Source: Henckelia pumila
Taxonomy: Eukaryota > Streptophyta > Magnoliopsida > Lamiales > Gesneriaceae
Assembly: GCF_033568475.1 (NCBI RefSeq)
Contig: NW_027331831.1
Span: forward strand, 3,038,001 to 3,102,000
Length of the DNA stretch: 64,000 bases
Reading direction: 5' to 3'
The notes under the pieces were generated by a model. The model saw only the letters and a list, made by a program, of their open reading frames with translations. It was not told the DNA's origin and made no database searches. This document shows positions 26,185 to 39,070 of the stretch, one piece after another. Every line of letters begins with the position of its first letter. The first letter of the stretch is position 1. Made by a program: the position numbers and the translations under genes.

Positions 26185-27223
26185 TTGGTGTGGGAAGAAA
26201 ACCGAAAGGAAATGATTGAGGAATTTTCTTGGTGTATTTTACTTTGATTGGTTAAGGTTGGTTAAGGATGATAGGATGGAGTAATGGCCAGAAGAAATGC
26301 AACCGATTTAACGGTCTAGATTCAAGAGTATTATGAACCGATCCCGGGTCTTCAATTGGCCCTTTATCAATTTTAATCAATTTTCGTTTTGATATTTGAT
26401 CCTTGGTCATTCATTGGTCTAATGTTTGCAAGTACGTATACGTGTTTTTTTGAGAAAAAAAAATGAAGTACATGTACTTTTTTGAAAATACTTGTGGGAG
26501 GATGTAATAATCAAATCAAATAAGTAAAAATGTAAATATAATATTTGAAGTAATGTTTGATGATTATGACTTATAAATTACTGAATTATATATTTGAGAT
26601 ATATGAAAAGAGAAATATAGTCTTGTTACTTGGCACGAGTAGTAGTATTGACATATTTGTTTCAATAGTTTGAGCTAAAAATATAAAATGGATGACATTT
26701 AAGTTGCATCGAGGGTTGAAATATGGGATTAAAAACGATGGAAATGCGTCAATCTGATATTCAAATTGATGGAGTAAGTAAATACTTGATCGATCATTGA
26801 TCAAATATTCGATTTTTCTTACTAATATTTTTTTGGACTAGCCGGTATAAAAAGTTTGCACAATGCGGTTTACCTGAATTGCGTATTTCACAAGCTATTG
26901 TATTACTTCGAATTTTAACCGATATGTATAAAAAAAAGTAACGAACGCGGATTCCCACGCCATAAAAAGTAGATCATATTTTAAATTAAAAAAAAAAGAA
27001 TTTTAGGATAATTTATTATTATATGCTCCTGTTTGTTTAATTATCGAAATGTAAAACACGAGCCAACACCGTAACCTAACCTTTCAGCCGGCGCCGCTTC
27101 TCCTCACCGCCGCGTCGCTGCACCTCGGTGTCAGATTATCATCATATTTCTTCAATATTTTTACCTTTTGTTTTTTTAGTTTAGAGCTGTATTTGGTGGA
27201 CCTTTGAGCCTCGACAAATAACA
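26185..27223. other. Shared upstream region of the PP2C and bL9 genes
   Basis: A ~1-kb divergent intergenic region. It contains a SINE remnant (26833-26968). A GC-rich stretch at about 27065-27130 is probably the bL9 5' UTR or core promoter. No other gene is seen. Confidence 0.6.
26833..26968 (+). mobile_element. SINE, copy 3 (5'-truncated, old)
   Basis: This corresponds to the 3' two-thirds of the SINE at 7358-7583: TTGGACTAGCC, ACAATGCGGTTTACCTGA, then GATTCCCACGCC followed by a short A run. The tRNA-like head is missing and the body is clearly diverged. No target duplication could be recognised. Confidence 0.75.
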
Positions 27224-29506
27224 ATGGCTTATCTGCAATACGGTAAAAATATTCTGCGGCGGGGATCGAATGAAATGCTACACCACCCGCTGTTTTACGC
27301 TGCTCAAGGAGTTCGATATCGCAAGCTGGAAGTCATTCTGACAACTGTTAGTGCCTCAATCCCATAAATTTTTCAAGTGTTTTCCAAATTGTTTCAAAAT
27401 GGTGCGCGTGACTGTATTTTTTTTGGGTGATTTAGACGATTGACAAGCTCGGGAAAGCTGGAGAAACTGTTAAAGTGGCGCCGGGGTATTTCCGGAACCA
27501 TTTGATGCCAAAGTTATTAGCTGTTCCTAATATTGACAAGTTTGCGCATCTCATTCGTGACCAGCGCAAGGTATCTCTTGCTCTATTTTGATTGCCATTT
27601 TTTAGAGTTCATCAATTTTATTGTGTGAGCTGTGTGATTGAAATTGGAATTATTTCTTTGTTTTGATCCGGGTTAATTGAATTTCGAATTGTGCCAAGTC
27701 TTTAATAAATATCAAGGAGACTCCAAAATCTTGTTTCTTTCTATTTATAAAGCGTTGCTGTGGATTGTTTTGGTTTTGCCATGTCAAACTTTAGGTGATC
27801 TGCGATTGATGCAGCTCGTATCCATTGGTAATAGTGGATACTAGAAATTTTTGGAGAACTTGTGTCTTTTAGTGGAGAAATCTTACATTTTTTGAAAAGA
27901 TCGCCATTGAAGTTTGAATTTTTTTTCGCCATTTTCGCTGATTTCTGCCCTCAGCTCTGTCCAACATTGTGAATGAGTATCATATCCTGTGAGTTTTGTG
28001 GTAGAGATGTTTTTACTTGTGAATCTCAAATTATTTTAATTTTTCTATAAGAAACTCAATGAATGCTTCCTACATAGCCACATGAGAGTTGAATTACACG
28101 TTAAAATGTTTATCCCTTTTCACTCAGCCCACTCTGACTTTTTTGTTCATGAATGCACATGGATGATGGAAGGGCAATCAGTGAAAGGAGAGAAGAATGT
28201 GGGAAAAAAAATTCTTCTTCCTAACTTGTTCTAAGAAAATATGAATACACTCTTTCTCCCATAAAAGTTTTGTAATCCATTTACGTACTGTATTCTGTTG
28301 GCAGGACTTCATCTAATATTGAAATATTACACTACTTAAAGACTAAAGTATTTAATACTTGCAATTGACATGCCATTTTTCTTCTTTTTCCCATAGTTAC
28401 GAGTTAAATTGTTTTAAGAAGCTCAGCACTCTATGTGTTGACAACTTGACATGTAATCAGAATCAGATAGTGTTTGATTACTACCTTGTCGTTTCTTTGA
28501 TCAGATTTACCAGCCTAAGGAAGTCGAAGAGGTTAAAGTAGTTACAAAGACTGAGGAAAACAACATGAAAGAGTTCCAGGCAGCAGCGAATCGCCTTGCA
28601 AATGCAAAACTGGTCAGTATGTCATACTTGAAGCTTTAAGTGTCCCATAAAAATGCTGGAAAGGTGTCTTCGATGACCTAAAAGTTCTCGCAGTTTCATC
28701 ATTGGAAGTCTATTTCCTCTTTATATAGCTGTCTTAATTTGCACTTTTTCTACATGCAACAAAGCACTTGTATCTCACAAATTTTTGTTTCAAATTCGTA
28801 GGGAGGTGTGTTGAATCTTTTAAGATCGTTCATAGTTTAATTTATTAGCTGCAATCATCACTGTCTTTCTTGAATTCTGTTTGGTTAGAATCGTTGTTGC
28901 CTAATATGGGTTGGGACTTGGGCGTATCATGTCACCAGCAGGAAAGTCAAGGGTTATATTTTCTAAACTTCATGTACTGTTTGCTGCGAAGTTTTGTGGT
29001 TCACTTGGTTCCCTTTTCTACATTACAGAGTTTTTTTTTTTTTGTTTCTTTTTTCACATTTATTTGAGTTGAAAGCAACTGGTAGTAAAGATTTATTGCA
29101 TTTCCCCTTTGTGTTAGAGTATAAGACGGTTCATCGTAGAAGGGAAGGGCACCGAGGTGCGTGATCCGGTGACTAAAGAAGAAATTTTGTCGGAGGTATT
29201 GTTTGATTTTTCAATCTTCAAACATAAAAGCATACCTTAAACTTTGTGTCGATCGATCCTGGCTATGCTTTTCTTACTGTTACTTAGAGACGCACTCCTT
29301 TCTTGATGTGCCACCTGTGTGACTAATTTCTCTGGTAAATTCAGGTTTCCAGGCAACTACAAGTGCACATTGAACCGGAAAACTTGCAACTATCTGCTCC
29401 TTTATCGTCTCTGGGGGAGTATAAGGTTCCTCTTCGACTACCAAAGTCTATACCTAAGCCAGCAGGAAATGAGTGGATTCTTAATGTCAAGATAAGAAAA
29501 AGGTGA
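27224..29506 (+). CDS. Organellar ribosomal protein bL9
   Basis: This encodes a large-subunit ribosomal protein of the bL9 family, most like Arabidopsis At5g53070 (probably mitochondrial). Exons: 27224-27346, 27436-27570, 28505-28612, 29118-29195, 29345-29506. They total 606 nt and encode 201 aa. The N-terminal presequence-like region is basic (YGKNILRRGS), followed by the L9 N domain (RKLEVILTTTIDKLGKAGE, then VKVAPGYFRNHLMPKLLAVP). A linking helix comes next (NMKEFQAAANRLANAKL) and then the C-terminal domain ending GNEWILNVKIRKR. Each exon boundary falls between codons (phase 0). Intron 2 is long (934 bp). In bacteria bL9 binds 23S rRNA beside the L1 stalk. Plastid rather than mitochondrial targeting cannot be ruled out from sequence alone. 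Confidence 0.93.
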
Positions 29507-30794
29507 TGGCTCAAGGGTCCATGTGGTGTAGTAATTTGGTTTAACGTGGAATGAAAATTGGCCTGAATTGAATTGTTGTTTGGGGATAACTTTGTTTAGT
29601 GATCGGTATGAGAAATTTCAAGAATAAAGTGGTCTCGAGTTTATACTTTCATTTTTAAATGATGCACAAAGTCTGTAACAAAAGACCAACTCCTGAATCT
29701 GTCAAGAACGAGTTTGGTATTTTTAGAAAGTTAAAATTTATATAATTTTTTAATTACACATATTTAAAGGGTTTATTGCTCTTGTTAAGTCTGTTTCTGG
29801 CTGATGTAGTGATGTAGTAATATACTTTGCTAGGCGCATAAACAGTGGCACGCAAATTCCTCCCATATTTGAATTAAAATTATTATTATTTATTATGGCA
29901 TAGAAAAGCCACAAGTTTTAATTCTTATACAACGAGGAAAAACTGAGGTCTGTTAATTTTGTTAATTCAAATTTATCGAATCCATATGATTTAAATTTAA
30001 GATGAAAGGATTGAAATTTTTTACTGAAAATTGCGATTTTGATATGGTAATTTTGTTGTTTTGTGATTTTGATCTTTTATGTTTTCATTTTCAGTTTTCA
30101 TTGAGTATGTTTTGATCTCCGGCAATTTTAGTTTTTTTTGGTCGAAAAAATTGTATAACCAAGGACATTAATAAATGATTTGAAATCCTCTTACATACCC
30201 AAATCAAGTTATCCAAACATGACCTAATCGTTATTGGATGTGGGCCTCAATTAGTCTCAAGATAACGAATTTGGGTTTGGTATCGGCCTATAACCAAGCC
30301 GTACATGAATAATACGAGTCGCGTCTGTTTCTTTTTCAACATTTTGAGTGATTTTGGGTTTTTAATTGTACTTACAAAGTTACCAGGGCCCAATAAACCC
30401 TCAGTCCAAGCATAATATTTGCAAATGTTTTAAAAAAATATTATGAGTGTTTTTAAAAAATAAAATTTTATAGACAAATTTCATGATATATTTTTTTTAA
30501 CATTTGCAAACACTACCTATATGTTAGATCAAATATATTTATTTTCATACGTATGTAGCTCACAATGTATTCGATGAATCTGCATAGACTAAGGTAATGC
30601 GTGAGATAGCTTTTGGTATTCTTCTAAATTTTGAAAAAATAAGGGGGAAAAAAAGGAGAAAAGGGTTTACTTATTTATTTTGTTTTTATTAAAAAAAAAC
30701 ATAAAGATGCTCCTCTGTTGACTTGCCACCTCTGCGCTTCGCTTCCCGTGTTAAATATCAGGCTCTCGGCGGTGCAACCACCCAACGGAGGGAG
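29507..30794. other. Intergenic between bL9 and DMS3
   Basis: This holds the bL9 3' flank, a half-MITE at 30003-30170, and poly-A/T-rich DNA. A GC-richer stretch at about 30720-30794 is likely the DMS3 5' UTR. Confidence 0.6.
30003..30170. mobile_element. MITE family 1, half element
   Basis: TTTTGTGATTTTGATC, GTTTTCATTTTCAG and CCGGCAATTTTAG match the left arm of the MITE at 12935-13262 in the same orientation. The right arm is not present. Confidence 0.5.
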
Positions 30795-33700
30795 ATGCTC
30801 GGCGGTGACCACCAGCTAAGTGCCATGGATTGCGAGACACCTACCCAGGTCTCTCTCTCTCTCTTCTAATAAAATTGGTGTTTTTTTAAGTGAATTATCA
30901 TTCAAAACTTTGAGGCAATTTCTAATCAGGGAAAAACAAAACTTTGAGGCATTTGGGGTTTAGGGTCCATTTAGGATTTTTTTTTTCCATACACATGAAA
31001 TTGAAGGCTAGTGTTGATATCAGGCGACAATCTTTTACGTGCTTGTGATTATGCGGAAAAATTAAAATGTTTGTGTGTTTTTCCTAGAGTCGAAAAGGAT
31101 TTGGACTAATAGAATTTTATGTGTTCTTTCAATGTGAACATATTTTGATTTTGTTTTAGGGTGTGTAGAATGATTGTAGGTTGAGATGAGATACACGGAG
31201 AAAAAGTCTCGGCATTTGCTTTTGAAAAATTTAGATGAATTTTTGGCAGTTTTTATTGGTTCTTTGTATTTTTTTTGTTTGTACAACTTAGTTTTTTTTA
31301 AAAAAAATGCAAGGATATGTTTGGATTTATTTCGGCCTGTTATTACTTATTAGGGGAAAAAGGTTGGAGAATGTGATAACTATATGATTTGATCGTGTGC
31401 GGATACAAATTTTTTTTGGAGGAAAGCACATTTTTAGGAGAAAAAACTGTTGGTTGGTTGTGAAAGATATTCCAAATGATGCTTAAAAAAGCAACATTTT
31501 AAGAAAAACTTACCTTAGGTTTTCTCCCAAAAGGACAAACAAAAAACTCCCTACTAAATTGCTCATGGAACTGTTATGAGGTCATACCACAGTCCATTTT
31601 TCGAGAAGTCGAAGTTCATGATGGCTTATTCTGAATAATCTTTACTCAACAATCAAGATTCGGTTCATGCACCTCGATCCAACTTATAACACAAACACGT
31701 GTCACATCCTAGAAAATGACCTGGCGGTAACTTGTTCGTAGTTCACCCTTCTTTTATGCCCTGTTAACGAGATCCTTGTAAAACATGAAAAATGGAATTG
31801 TATGCACATCGAATAATTGTCAATATCCTGGGCCTAGAATTTGATGAATTATTATATTTCAAAGCCGGACAAACAATGTAATTACCATATATGAGTTATA
31901 ATGTCATTTCATATTTTGTGATTTTAATCATGCATTCAGAGTATATTGCTATTTCAAGCATATTTATGACTGACAACTAGTTCTCTTGAGATGAAAAGTA
32001 CTAACTTGGTGAATTTCTCTTCCTTTTTACCCAATCTCACAATTAACAGTAAATAAGTGCAGGGGAAGATAACATTAATTCATAAACCAAAGCTTTGAAA
32101 CTCCAAAAGACTAGTACCACAGCTGTGCATTAATTAGAATTTGGGTCGTGGTGGATGTTCAGGAGCTGACAGTTGCAACTCTTTTGCGTTGAGTGAAAGT
32201 ATCCAAATGAGAGTGACATCTGGATCATAAAAAAATTTGTGTCACAACTAAAATTGGATGAGTAAATTTTTTTAACGACCTCCTAATTTGGTGTTTATTA
32301 CACGCTTCGTTTTTGCAATGGTTAAAAGGAAAAACAGAAGTTTAAAATTGCACTTTCTGAATGTGAGATGAAACATTATTCTACAATAGTAGGATATGTT
32401 TGTCAAAAGGATTTCAACGTTTTACTTTTATTTAAATTGGATGTTTTCATAACAAGCATGATCTCGTGCGTTATTGTGTGCTTTTAGGTAATGCAGTTTG
32501 TTTATGCAGTACCATTACTTTTATATTATGCCACTTTCCTGATCCACATTTTATTGATTGGTTAGTCTTGCTTTGGTAATTATTAAATTTATCTGGTCCT
32601 GGATTGATGTCTGGTTTGTTGAAGGAAGTAAATAATCATGAATAATTTTCTGTTTCAAACCTAAATTCTTTTTTTCTACATTATTGATATTTTTTTATTA
32701 TTAACTATAGTACACTCTTTGTGTGGACATGATATCTGAGGCTGTGATTCATTTATCATATGTAAAAAATAAAAATAAAAAATCCTGAGACTGTGTCATG
32801 TTCTTGTTATACTAGCTATCAAAAAACTCGAGGGCATTAGTTGTCACTGATTTGACACATGTTGGTCAAAATTCCCCATATATGATTTCAAGGGATAATA
32901 TCCAGAATGGAGCTCTTAGTCAAATCGCTGAATCCACTTCAAACCATTCTAAGGTTTGTCACTAATTTCATAGTTTTGTTTATACCGTCCCCTTTAGATT
33001 ATTTATGTATATGACTTCCTTGATGCTCAACCGTCAACGTATGTTTCTCTTTTCCCTTTTGATCAATACGAGTATTTGTCTATTCAAAGATCTCATATAA
33101 GTCGCCTTGAGGCAAGATATGGATTGATGTGAAACTGAGTTGATGTAATGTTTGCAGAAACTTCAAGATGATATGCTGGAGCTGGGTCAAAAAATAAAGC
33201 ATCACGAAGACAATGTTAAATATTTGAAGTATCATAAAAACAAATTGGAGGAATCAATTGTAGACATGCAAGGTATGTGTATTTCCATATTCCGGTCTAT
33301 CCAGATATGTGGTTGTACTGCGCATCCCATCTTTTAGAAGAAGAAAATGAATTGTTCCGGTTTCCTTATTGCAATTTTGGACATGATAGTATTTTTATAA
33401 CACGAGGTACAAACTCTTGGTCCTTCAATGCTGATAGTCACAGGTATAGAATAAATTTAAGTGATGAATGAGTCACCGTACATCTATTTCTTGAAATTTG
33501 TACTGCTAAGATGTTTTCTTTACCTCAATATCTTCATTCTTTGTTTATTTTGTCTTGGAAACTGAATCATCTCTCTTTTCTGATGGTGTTCTGTTTCTCA
33601 TGTGTTTTTCTAACCATACCCGGTCTTCTAGTCGCTATTGGGAAGCATTACATAAGTTCCTCGACAGAGAAGGAAGACCCTTCTTATACGAAGAACGAGA

Positions 33701-35351
33701 AGAAAATCATACAGAGTATTCTTAAACATGAGGGATCTGCAGCTGCATTGTGGTATACGTTGAAAAATCAACCTGAAACCCAAGCTTCTGACCCAAAATT
33801 GACAAAAGATGTCATCGGCATTGTTGCTACACTTGGGATGGTTGATGACGATAACCTTAGCAGGTGGCTTCGATTCTTTTCTAACATTTCACTATTAACT
33901 TCTTGCAAATATATTACTGGCTCCAATTTTTATTTGGATGTACTCGCAAAAATTCATGTGTGATACTAATTACTATGTGTTTATTTTAAGTAGAAGTAAT
34001 ATATTCTGCGTATTATTCAGTATCTTTTGTACCATAACATCTAAATATGGCAGTCTCGTGTTTTACTTCTTCTGGCAATAGAAATATGGAATATGCACAT
34101 TGCACTACTGTGTATTGCAAGTTGCTGTTGTAGCCATATTAATTGTGCTTTATGTTTAGTGCTGCAACTGGATGTAAATTTACTCCTTGTGGATAGCCCA
34201 CTTGTAAATTTAATTTAAGAAGCTGATAATCGGAATCTGGCTAACTTGTTTGCTGTTCAATTGTGGGGCTTAGGCTTCTTTCAGAGTATCTGGGCCTGGA
34301 TACAATGTTAGCAATTGTCTGCAAGACCTATGAGGGTGTCAAAGCGCTGGAAACATACAACAGGGAAGGTTTAATAGAGAAAAGCTCGGGTCTTTGTGCT
34401 CTTGGAGCATCTACTGGCAGACCCTTGGATGGTCGATTTCGTGTCATTTGTCTTGAAAAACTAAGGTGGGTTTATGTTTTGCTGTTATGATCAAACGAGT
34501 TCTCATTTGAAATTCACCTCTTTTTTTAATACTAACTTTGTGTATGTCTAGACCATATGTTGGCGACTTTATTGATGATGACCCTCAACAGAGGCTTGAT
34601 CTTTTAAAGCCAAGATTAGTCAATGGAGAAATTCCTCCTGGGTTTCTTGGTTTTGCGGTCAACATGATCGCCATCGACAGCGCTGACTTAAATGGTATCT
34701 CAAATGATGGACGCAACCTAAGAGAGTTGCTATTCTATAACCTCTTTTCCAATTTGCAAATATACAGATCAAGGGAAGACATGCTTAAGGCTCTCCCTTT
34801 TATATCAAATGGAGCTATCTCTCTGGATGGAGGTGTCATAAAAAGTCCTGGGGTGTTTGATATGGGTCAACAGCGGTAAGAAGCGAACCTTGACATTAAT
34901 GCACGAGTACTGATTTATCGTTTTAATCTAAATCACCAATATCCATATTTCTCGTTTCATTATTTAAACGAAGGTAATGTTATATTTCTGTTTTTCGAGT
35001 TTTAATCTTCTTATGTCGAGAATGTTTTATCCATTTCTATTTGGATTTAATTTTTTCAAGTATCAATTAATTCTTGTGATGTTTTAACATTGGAATTTCT
35101 CTGATTGAAGGGGAGACATGGATGTAATGTTCCCAAATGGCTCCGATAGATTCAGCCTGCCCATGAACTATTTCGAGGTTGAAAATCGTATGAAGGAGAC
35201 GCAATGGGACAAAAACAGAACCATGGTTGATCTGCAGAGAGAGCAGTCGCTATTAGATCTCGCAAGATTCAATTATGAGAAAAAGAAACAAGAGTTTGTC
35301 AAGTTTCTTGCACACAGCTCTTCGTTTGCAGCGCAGGTAATGACTCGATAA
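30795..35351 (+). CDS. DMS3: DMS3, SMC-hinge protein of RNA-directed DNA methylation
   Basis: DMS3 joins DRD1 and RDM1 in the DDR complex that brings RNA polymerase V to chromatin for de novo DNA methylation. Exons: 30795-30848, 32816-32953, 33158-33272, 33632-33863, 34274-34465, 34552-34875, 35111-35351. They total 1296 nt and encode 431 aa (Arabidopsis 420). Visible: an N-terminal coiled coil ([38 protein letters not shown]) and the SMC hinge-like core ([80 protein letters not shown]). A C-terminal helix follows ([14 protein letters not shown]). As in the family there is no ATPase head. Exon 1 (18 codons, before a ~2-kb intron) is the least certain. The 3' end could instead splice at 35335 to 35492-35509, giving AAQHKVMT. 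Confidence 0.92.
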
Positions 35352-36053
35352 TGCTCTGGACACCTTTCATGGTCTTCTTGGATGTCTCCCTCTTTACGAC
35401 AAGCCTGTAAAAGCTAAACAAGTTTTTTTTTTCCTTCGAATTTAAAACTATTGTGATAAAAAACTGAGATTCCTTCGTGTTGTGCAATCAGCATAAGGTG
35501 ATGACATAGAGACAATGAGTATTCAAGAAATGGCATGGAAGCAAGGTGACCGATCGCCCACATTTTCCTGTACATTTGTGTTGAATTCTGGTTCCGCACC
35601 AATGCTGTTCTGTGATTATTCAAATTTTAGTGTAATTATGTTCGATAAATTCCCCTTTTATCATTTTGAGATCTTAATTTATTTATGGTCTCTTCCCCCG
35701 CCGTTTACTCATAATCTAAATACAAACTATTTGAAACCACAAGTTTAAAGCTACATTTTCATTATTTTGAGACGTCAATTTTTCAGAACTATTCTGAAAA
35801 CGAAAGCAAACATCATATTATCCGAACAACGTCGGGAATAAAATACACGAATCTATTAGGGAAATGTCGGAAGAGTACAACAAATCGATTAGTAGCATAT
35901 GATGAATTCAACTTGTGGAAGAACAAAGGAAACCACATGAATTGTCATGTAGGGGCCAAAATAGAAAAAGAATTGCCATCTAAAATGTACTTAAAAGACC
36001 AGGACCAATACTTGAGAATTAACCTCGTCTGTAATGGCAAATCCGTAGAACCA
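35352..36053. other. Convergent 3' region between DMS3 and the lipase gene
   Basis: This ~700-bp tail-to-tail gap holds both 3' UTRs and perhaps a short final DMS3 exon (35492-35509). No other feature is visible. Confidence 0.6.
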
Positions 36054-37218
36054 TTACATATAATGGTATAAATTGTACTTGAATTCGGATTCTTGTTTCC
36101 ACCATTGTTCAATCCCATGAGCTTCCCTCACACCTTGAGCATTGCTTAAGTTTACAGTCAGATACGCAGATGGAATAAGATGTATTGCTTCAAAATCATT
36201 CTCTCTGCCACCTGATACAATGCTTCCTATTGAATGCTGCGTGGCCAATTTTCCTATTTTTCCTGCACCAATGGACTCCATTTTCTGTCGATGCTCGAAA
36301 TATCCAATGTACTCGCAGCAGATGGGATCAAAGGGATTGAGAAACAGGTAAGGAACCCACGAAGATAACAAGTCAAAGGGGTGTTTTTCGGCAGATTCTT
36401 GGCCATGATAGCCGCCAGCCACCATGGCCAGTCCTGCAGTGATGACACTGTTTGCAAACCTCAAACCGTGCTTCAACTTCTCGCTCGGTATCCATTCGAC
36501 GGGGAGAGATATAAAGGGAGGGTTAAAGAGGTATGTTTCAAGATGGGTTCCTGTATTTTTGGCCAACTCCCTTCCTATTATCAATGCCATAGATGAACCT
36601 AGAGAATGTCCCGCCAACCACACGTTCCCTAGGCCGACTCTGGAGACGATTTCTTGAGCTTTATCTATGGCATTAAGAATGCGTGTGCTTTTTTGCAGGT
36701 CATTTAGAACACAGTGAAGGTCGAGCTTCAAGTCCTCGGCCCTGTTTCTTGAATCGGTCATGGTGCCACGAAAGGCGATGACATATTGTGGAGGCCTTTG
36801 GGTGGGGTGATTGTGCTGGAGATGGTATGGGAATTCGAACTCGAGAATGGCACCGAAGATGGAAAGATCATGCTCATCTTCAATAACTTGGATTAGCTTG
36901 AAATTGAAGAATTCCCACCATGGAGAGGCGTTGCCAGAGGGGCCTTGCCTCTGGTTTTGCCTATCATGTTCGAGTATATACATACCTTGGACCAGGCTCG
37001 CAGCAATGGATCTTCTGTGGTATGAGTTACTCCTGTCACCATCCAAGTAAGAAAACAGAATCTTTGTCTCGAATCAAACTTCTGGATTTTCTTGAATCTG
37101 AAAACTAAATACTTTCTTGGAAGCAAAAATAAAAGAGAAAATATATATCTTACCAATCCACAGAAGTCAGAAACGTTGGCCCCGAATGGTAAAAGATTTC
37201 AGTTTGGGACGTTTCCAT
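36054..37218 (-). CDS. Class-3-lipase-like alpha/beta hydrolase (At4g10955-like)
   Basis: This is a predicted serine esterase/lipase. Exon 1 is 37154-37218 and exon 2 is 36054-37032. Together they are 1044 nt and encode 347 aa, close to the ~350 aa of Arabidopsis At4g10955. The family signature VDWSNSYHRRSIAASLVQG spans the single intron (GATTG/gtaaga ... gacag/GAGT). WWEFFNF and YVIAFRGTMTD follow. The nucleophile elbow GHSLG is at residues 163-167 (Ser165), inside VWLAGHSLGSSMALIIG. Asp and His for the triad are plausible downstream (NPFDPICCEY, EAIHLIPSAYL) but are not proven. No signal peptide is seen, so a cytosolic or membrane-associated enzyme is likely. The substrate is unknown. The annotation 'GDSL esterase' used for Arabidopsis is a misnomer, because the motif is GXSXG. 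Confidence 0.92.
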
Positions 37219-37664
37219 CACTCCCCTTCTCCTCACAACAACTGCAAATTTGCAGGGGATTATATAAAATGAGAGAGAAAGAAGAAAATCAAAAGGTAAA
37301 ATGAAATGAAATATCATAGCCCCAAGAACAAATTCAGAGGTTGACTATATTCATGGTGACATTGTTTCAGATTTTAAGAAAATTGAATTACCTGAAAGAC
37401 TGTAAAGCGTTTGTGATAAGTGATCAGAAATTAATGCGAATGTGAGAAAAGGAGGATTCTATATACGTGGGAAATTGAGAAAAACAAGCACCATTTCCGT
37501 ACTGGAGTTTCAGGTCAACGCACGTTAAACAACTAAAAGTCTTTAAATATATATATATGTGTTTGCTAGCAATCAAAAGAAGCTCTTTGATACTTGTTCT
37601 TGGGCTGATTGCATCCACACTTCTTGTAAAAAGTCTAAAATATATAAAACCTCATGTGTAAAAT

Positions 37665-37862
37665 TAATAGCATGTTAGACCCTATGTTTTAAAAAAATTA
37701 GCATAAAAACCCCTATGAGAGGGTATAAATGTGCCCGAGTTTGTATAAGATATGAGTGAAATGTGCTACATTTTAAAAAACTGAGAGATGCATTAGCCTA
37801 TTAATATTTTTAAGGGATTTTATGTCTTTTAGACTTTTCACATGGGGTGTTGGTGCAATTAG
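37665..37862. mobile_element. MITE family 2, copy 1 (gggctaatt type)
   Basis: The right end reads on the minus strand as GGGCTAATTGCACC, and the interior has TAAAAACCCCTATGAGAGGG and ATGAGTGAAATGTG. 47799-47995 begins GGGCTAATTACAC and shares the interior motif (ACACATTTCACTCTCATG) in opposite orientation. The left boundary is uncertain. Confidence 0.5.
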
Positions 37863-38289
37863 CCCACTTGTTCTTGGACAAGAACTTTGGATATATCACA
37901 TTAAAAAAAAAAAAAAAAGCTGAAGAAATGAAAATTTTTATATGTCTGAATAAATAACTTACAAAATATGTTCAATGTGACAATGTTATATATATGAGTA
38001 ACGATTGTCTTAATTTTTATATGGCTGGGAAAAAATTATGACAGAGTTAGGTCTTACGAGTTACGATTAAGAAATTCAGTACACAAATACGGTACGAATT
38101 TTTCGAGCAACGAATTCAATTGTCAAGTGGGGTTGTATAAAATTGATTTATATATAAAAAAATGGTGCGTGGAAAATTAAAAGTCAATGGAGGAGGTACA
38201 TTATGTTAAGTCAACTTTACGGAGAGTACGAATGTATGATTTTTATTTTTATTTTATTTTTAAGGGTATGAATGTATGATTATAACATC

Positions 38290-38590
38290 GATGGAAAATT
38301 ATTTTTTTAGGTTTATATATTTATCACTTTATTATTTTGATCTTCTATGTTATTAAATTTTAATTTTAGTTTATTATATATTTTTTCAATAATTTTTTAT
38401 ATTTTTTTAACATGACGTTGATGTGATATCAATGTAGCGCTGATATATGTAGTAGTGTCATATCAACATTCCGATAAAAAAACTATTAAAATTTCAAAAA
38501 ATAAAAAGATGTAGGAATAAAATTGAAATTTGATAGCATATAGAAACAAAATCTCAAAGCAACAATTAAATGACTAAAAATGCATTTTCC
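38290..38590. mobile_element. MITE family 1, copy 3 (foldback)
   Basis: The ends form long imperfect inverted repeats: ATTTTGATCTTCTATGTT near 38334 and ATAGAAACAAAATCTCAAAG near 38540. The middle has GACGTTGATGTGATATCAATG. The layout equals that of the copy at 12935-13262. Confidence 0.6.
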
Positions 38591-38848
38591 CTTGCACTAA
38601 TTTAAACTTCAAAAGAATTCATAATTTTTTTAATTATTTCAACCTTATGATTCTTTTTCGTTAGTCATTCAACAGCCATCGAGTAACTAGCACTTGTAAT
38701 AAATAAATGAATAAATAAATAAATAATTAATGAAAAAAAATTAAATAAAATCCATTTTTTTAAAAAAAAAAACAATAAAACCCCTTATTTTAAGGATTTG
38801 ACATTTAGGACTAGAAATCAATAATGATATTGAATGGAATCAAATTTT

Positions 38849-39070
38849 TTTGGTGACGTGGAAATTCGCAGCCGTTATTTTCGGTGCGCATTAATGGGTA
38901 AACTCCCGGACTAACGCAATAACCTGCAAATTACGTTAACCAGATAAACCGCACTAGGCAAACCCTGTGTGACAGGCTAGTCCAAGAAGATGTTGGTATG
39001 AGGAATCGAATTCCTGACCTTTGGCCAAGACTTGATCATCTACTCCACCAACTTAGACACCCTTAAAAGC
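38849..39070 (-). mobile_element. tRNA-derived SINE, copy 2 (full length, minus strand)
   Basis: The reverse complement runs AAGGGTGTCTAAGTTGGTGG (tRNA-like head with A box TTGGTGGAGTAG, B box GGAATTCGATTCC), then CTGTCACACAGGGTTTGCC, to a 3' end TTTCCACGTCACC with a short A tail. It is flanked by GGAATCAAATTTT (38836-38848) and GGAATCAGATTTT (39071-39083), a 13-bp target duplication with one mismatch. It is clearly the same family as 7358-7583. Confidence 0.88.

Noticed and set aside
36142-37304. Several plus-strand ORFs opposite the lipase gene
   Set aside because: They are antisense shadows; only the minus frame contains the GHSLG elbow and family signature.
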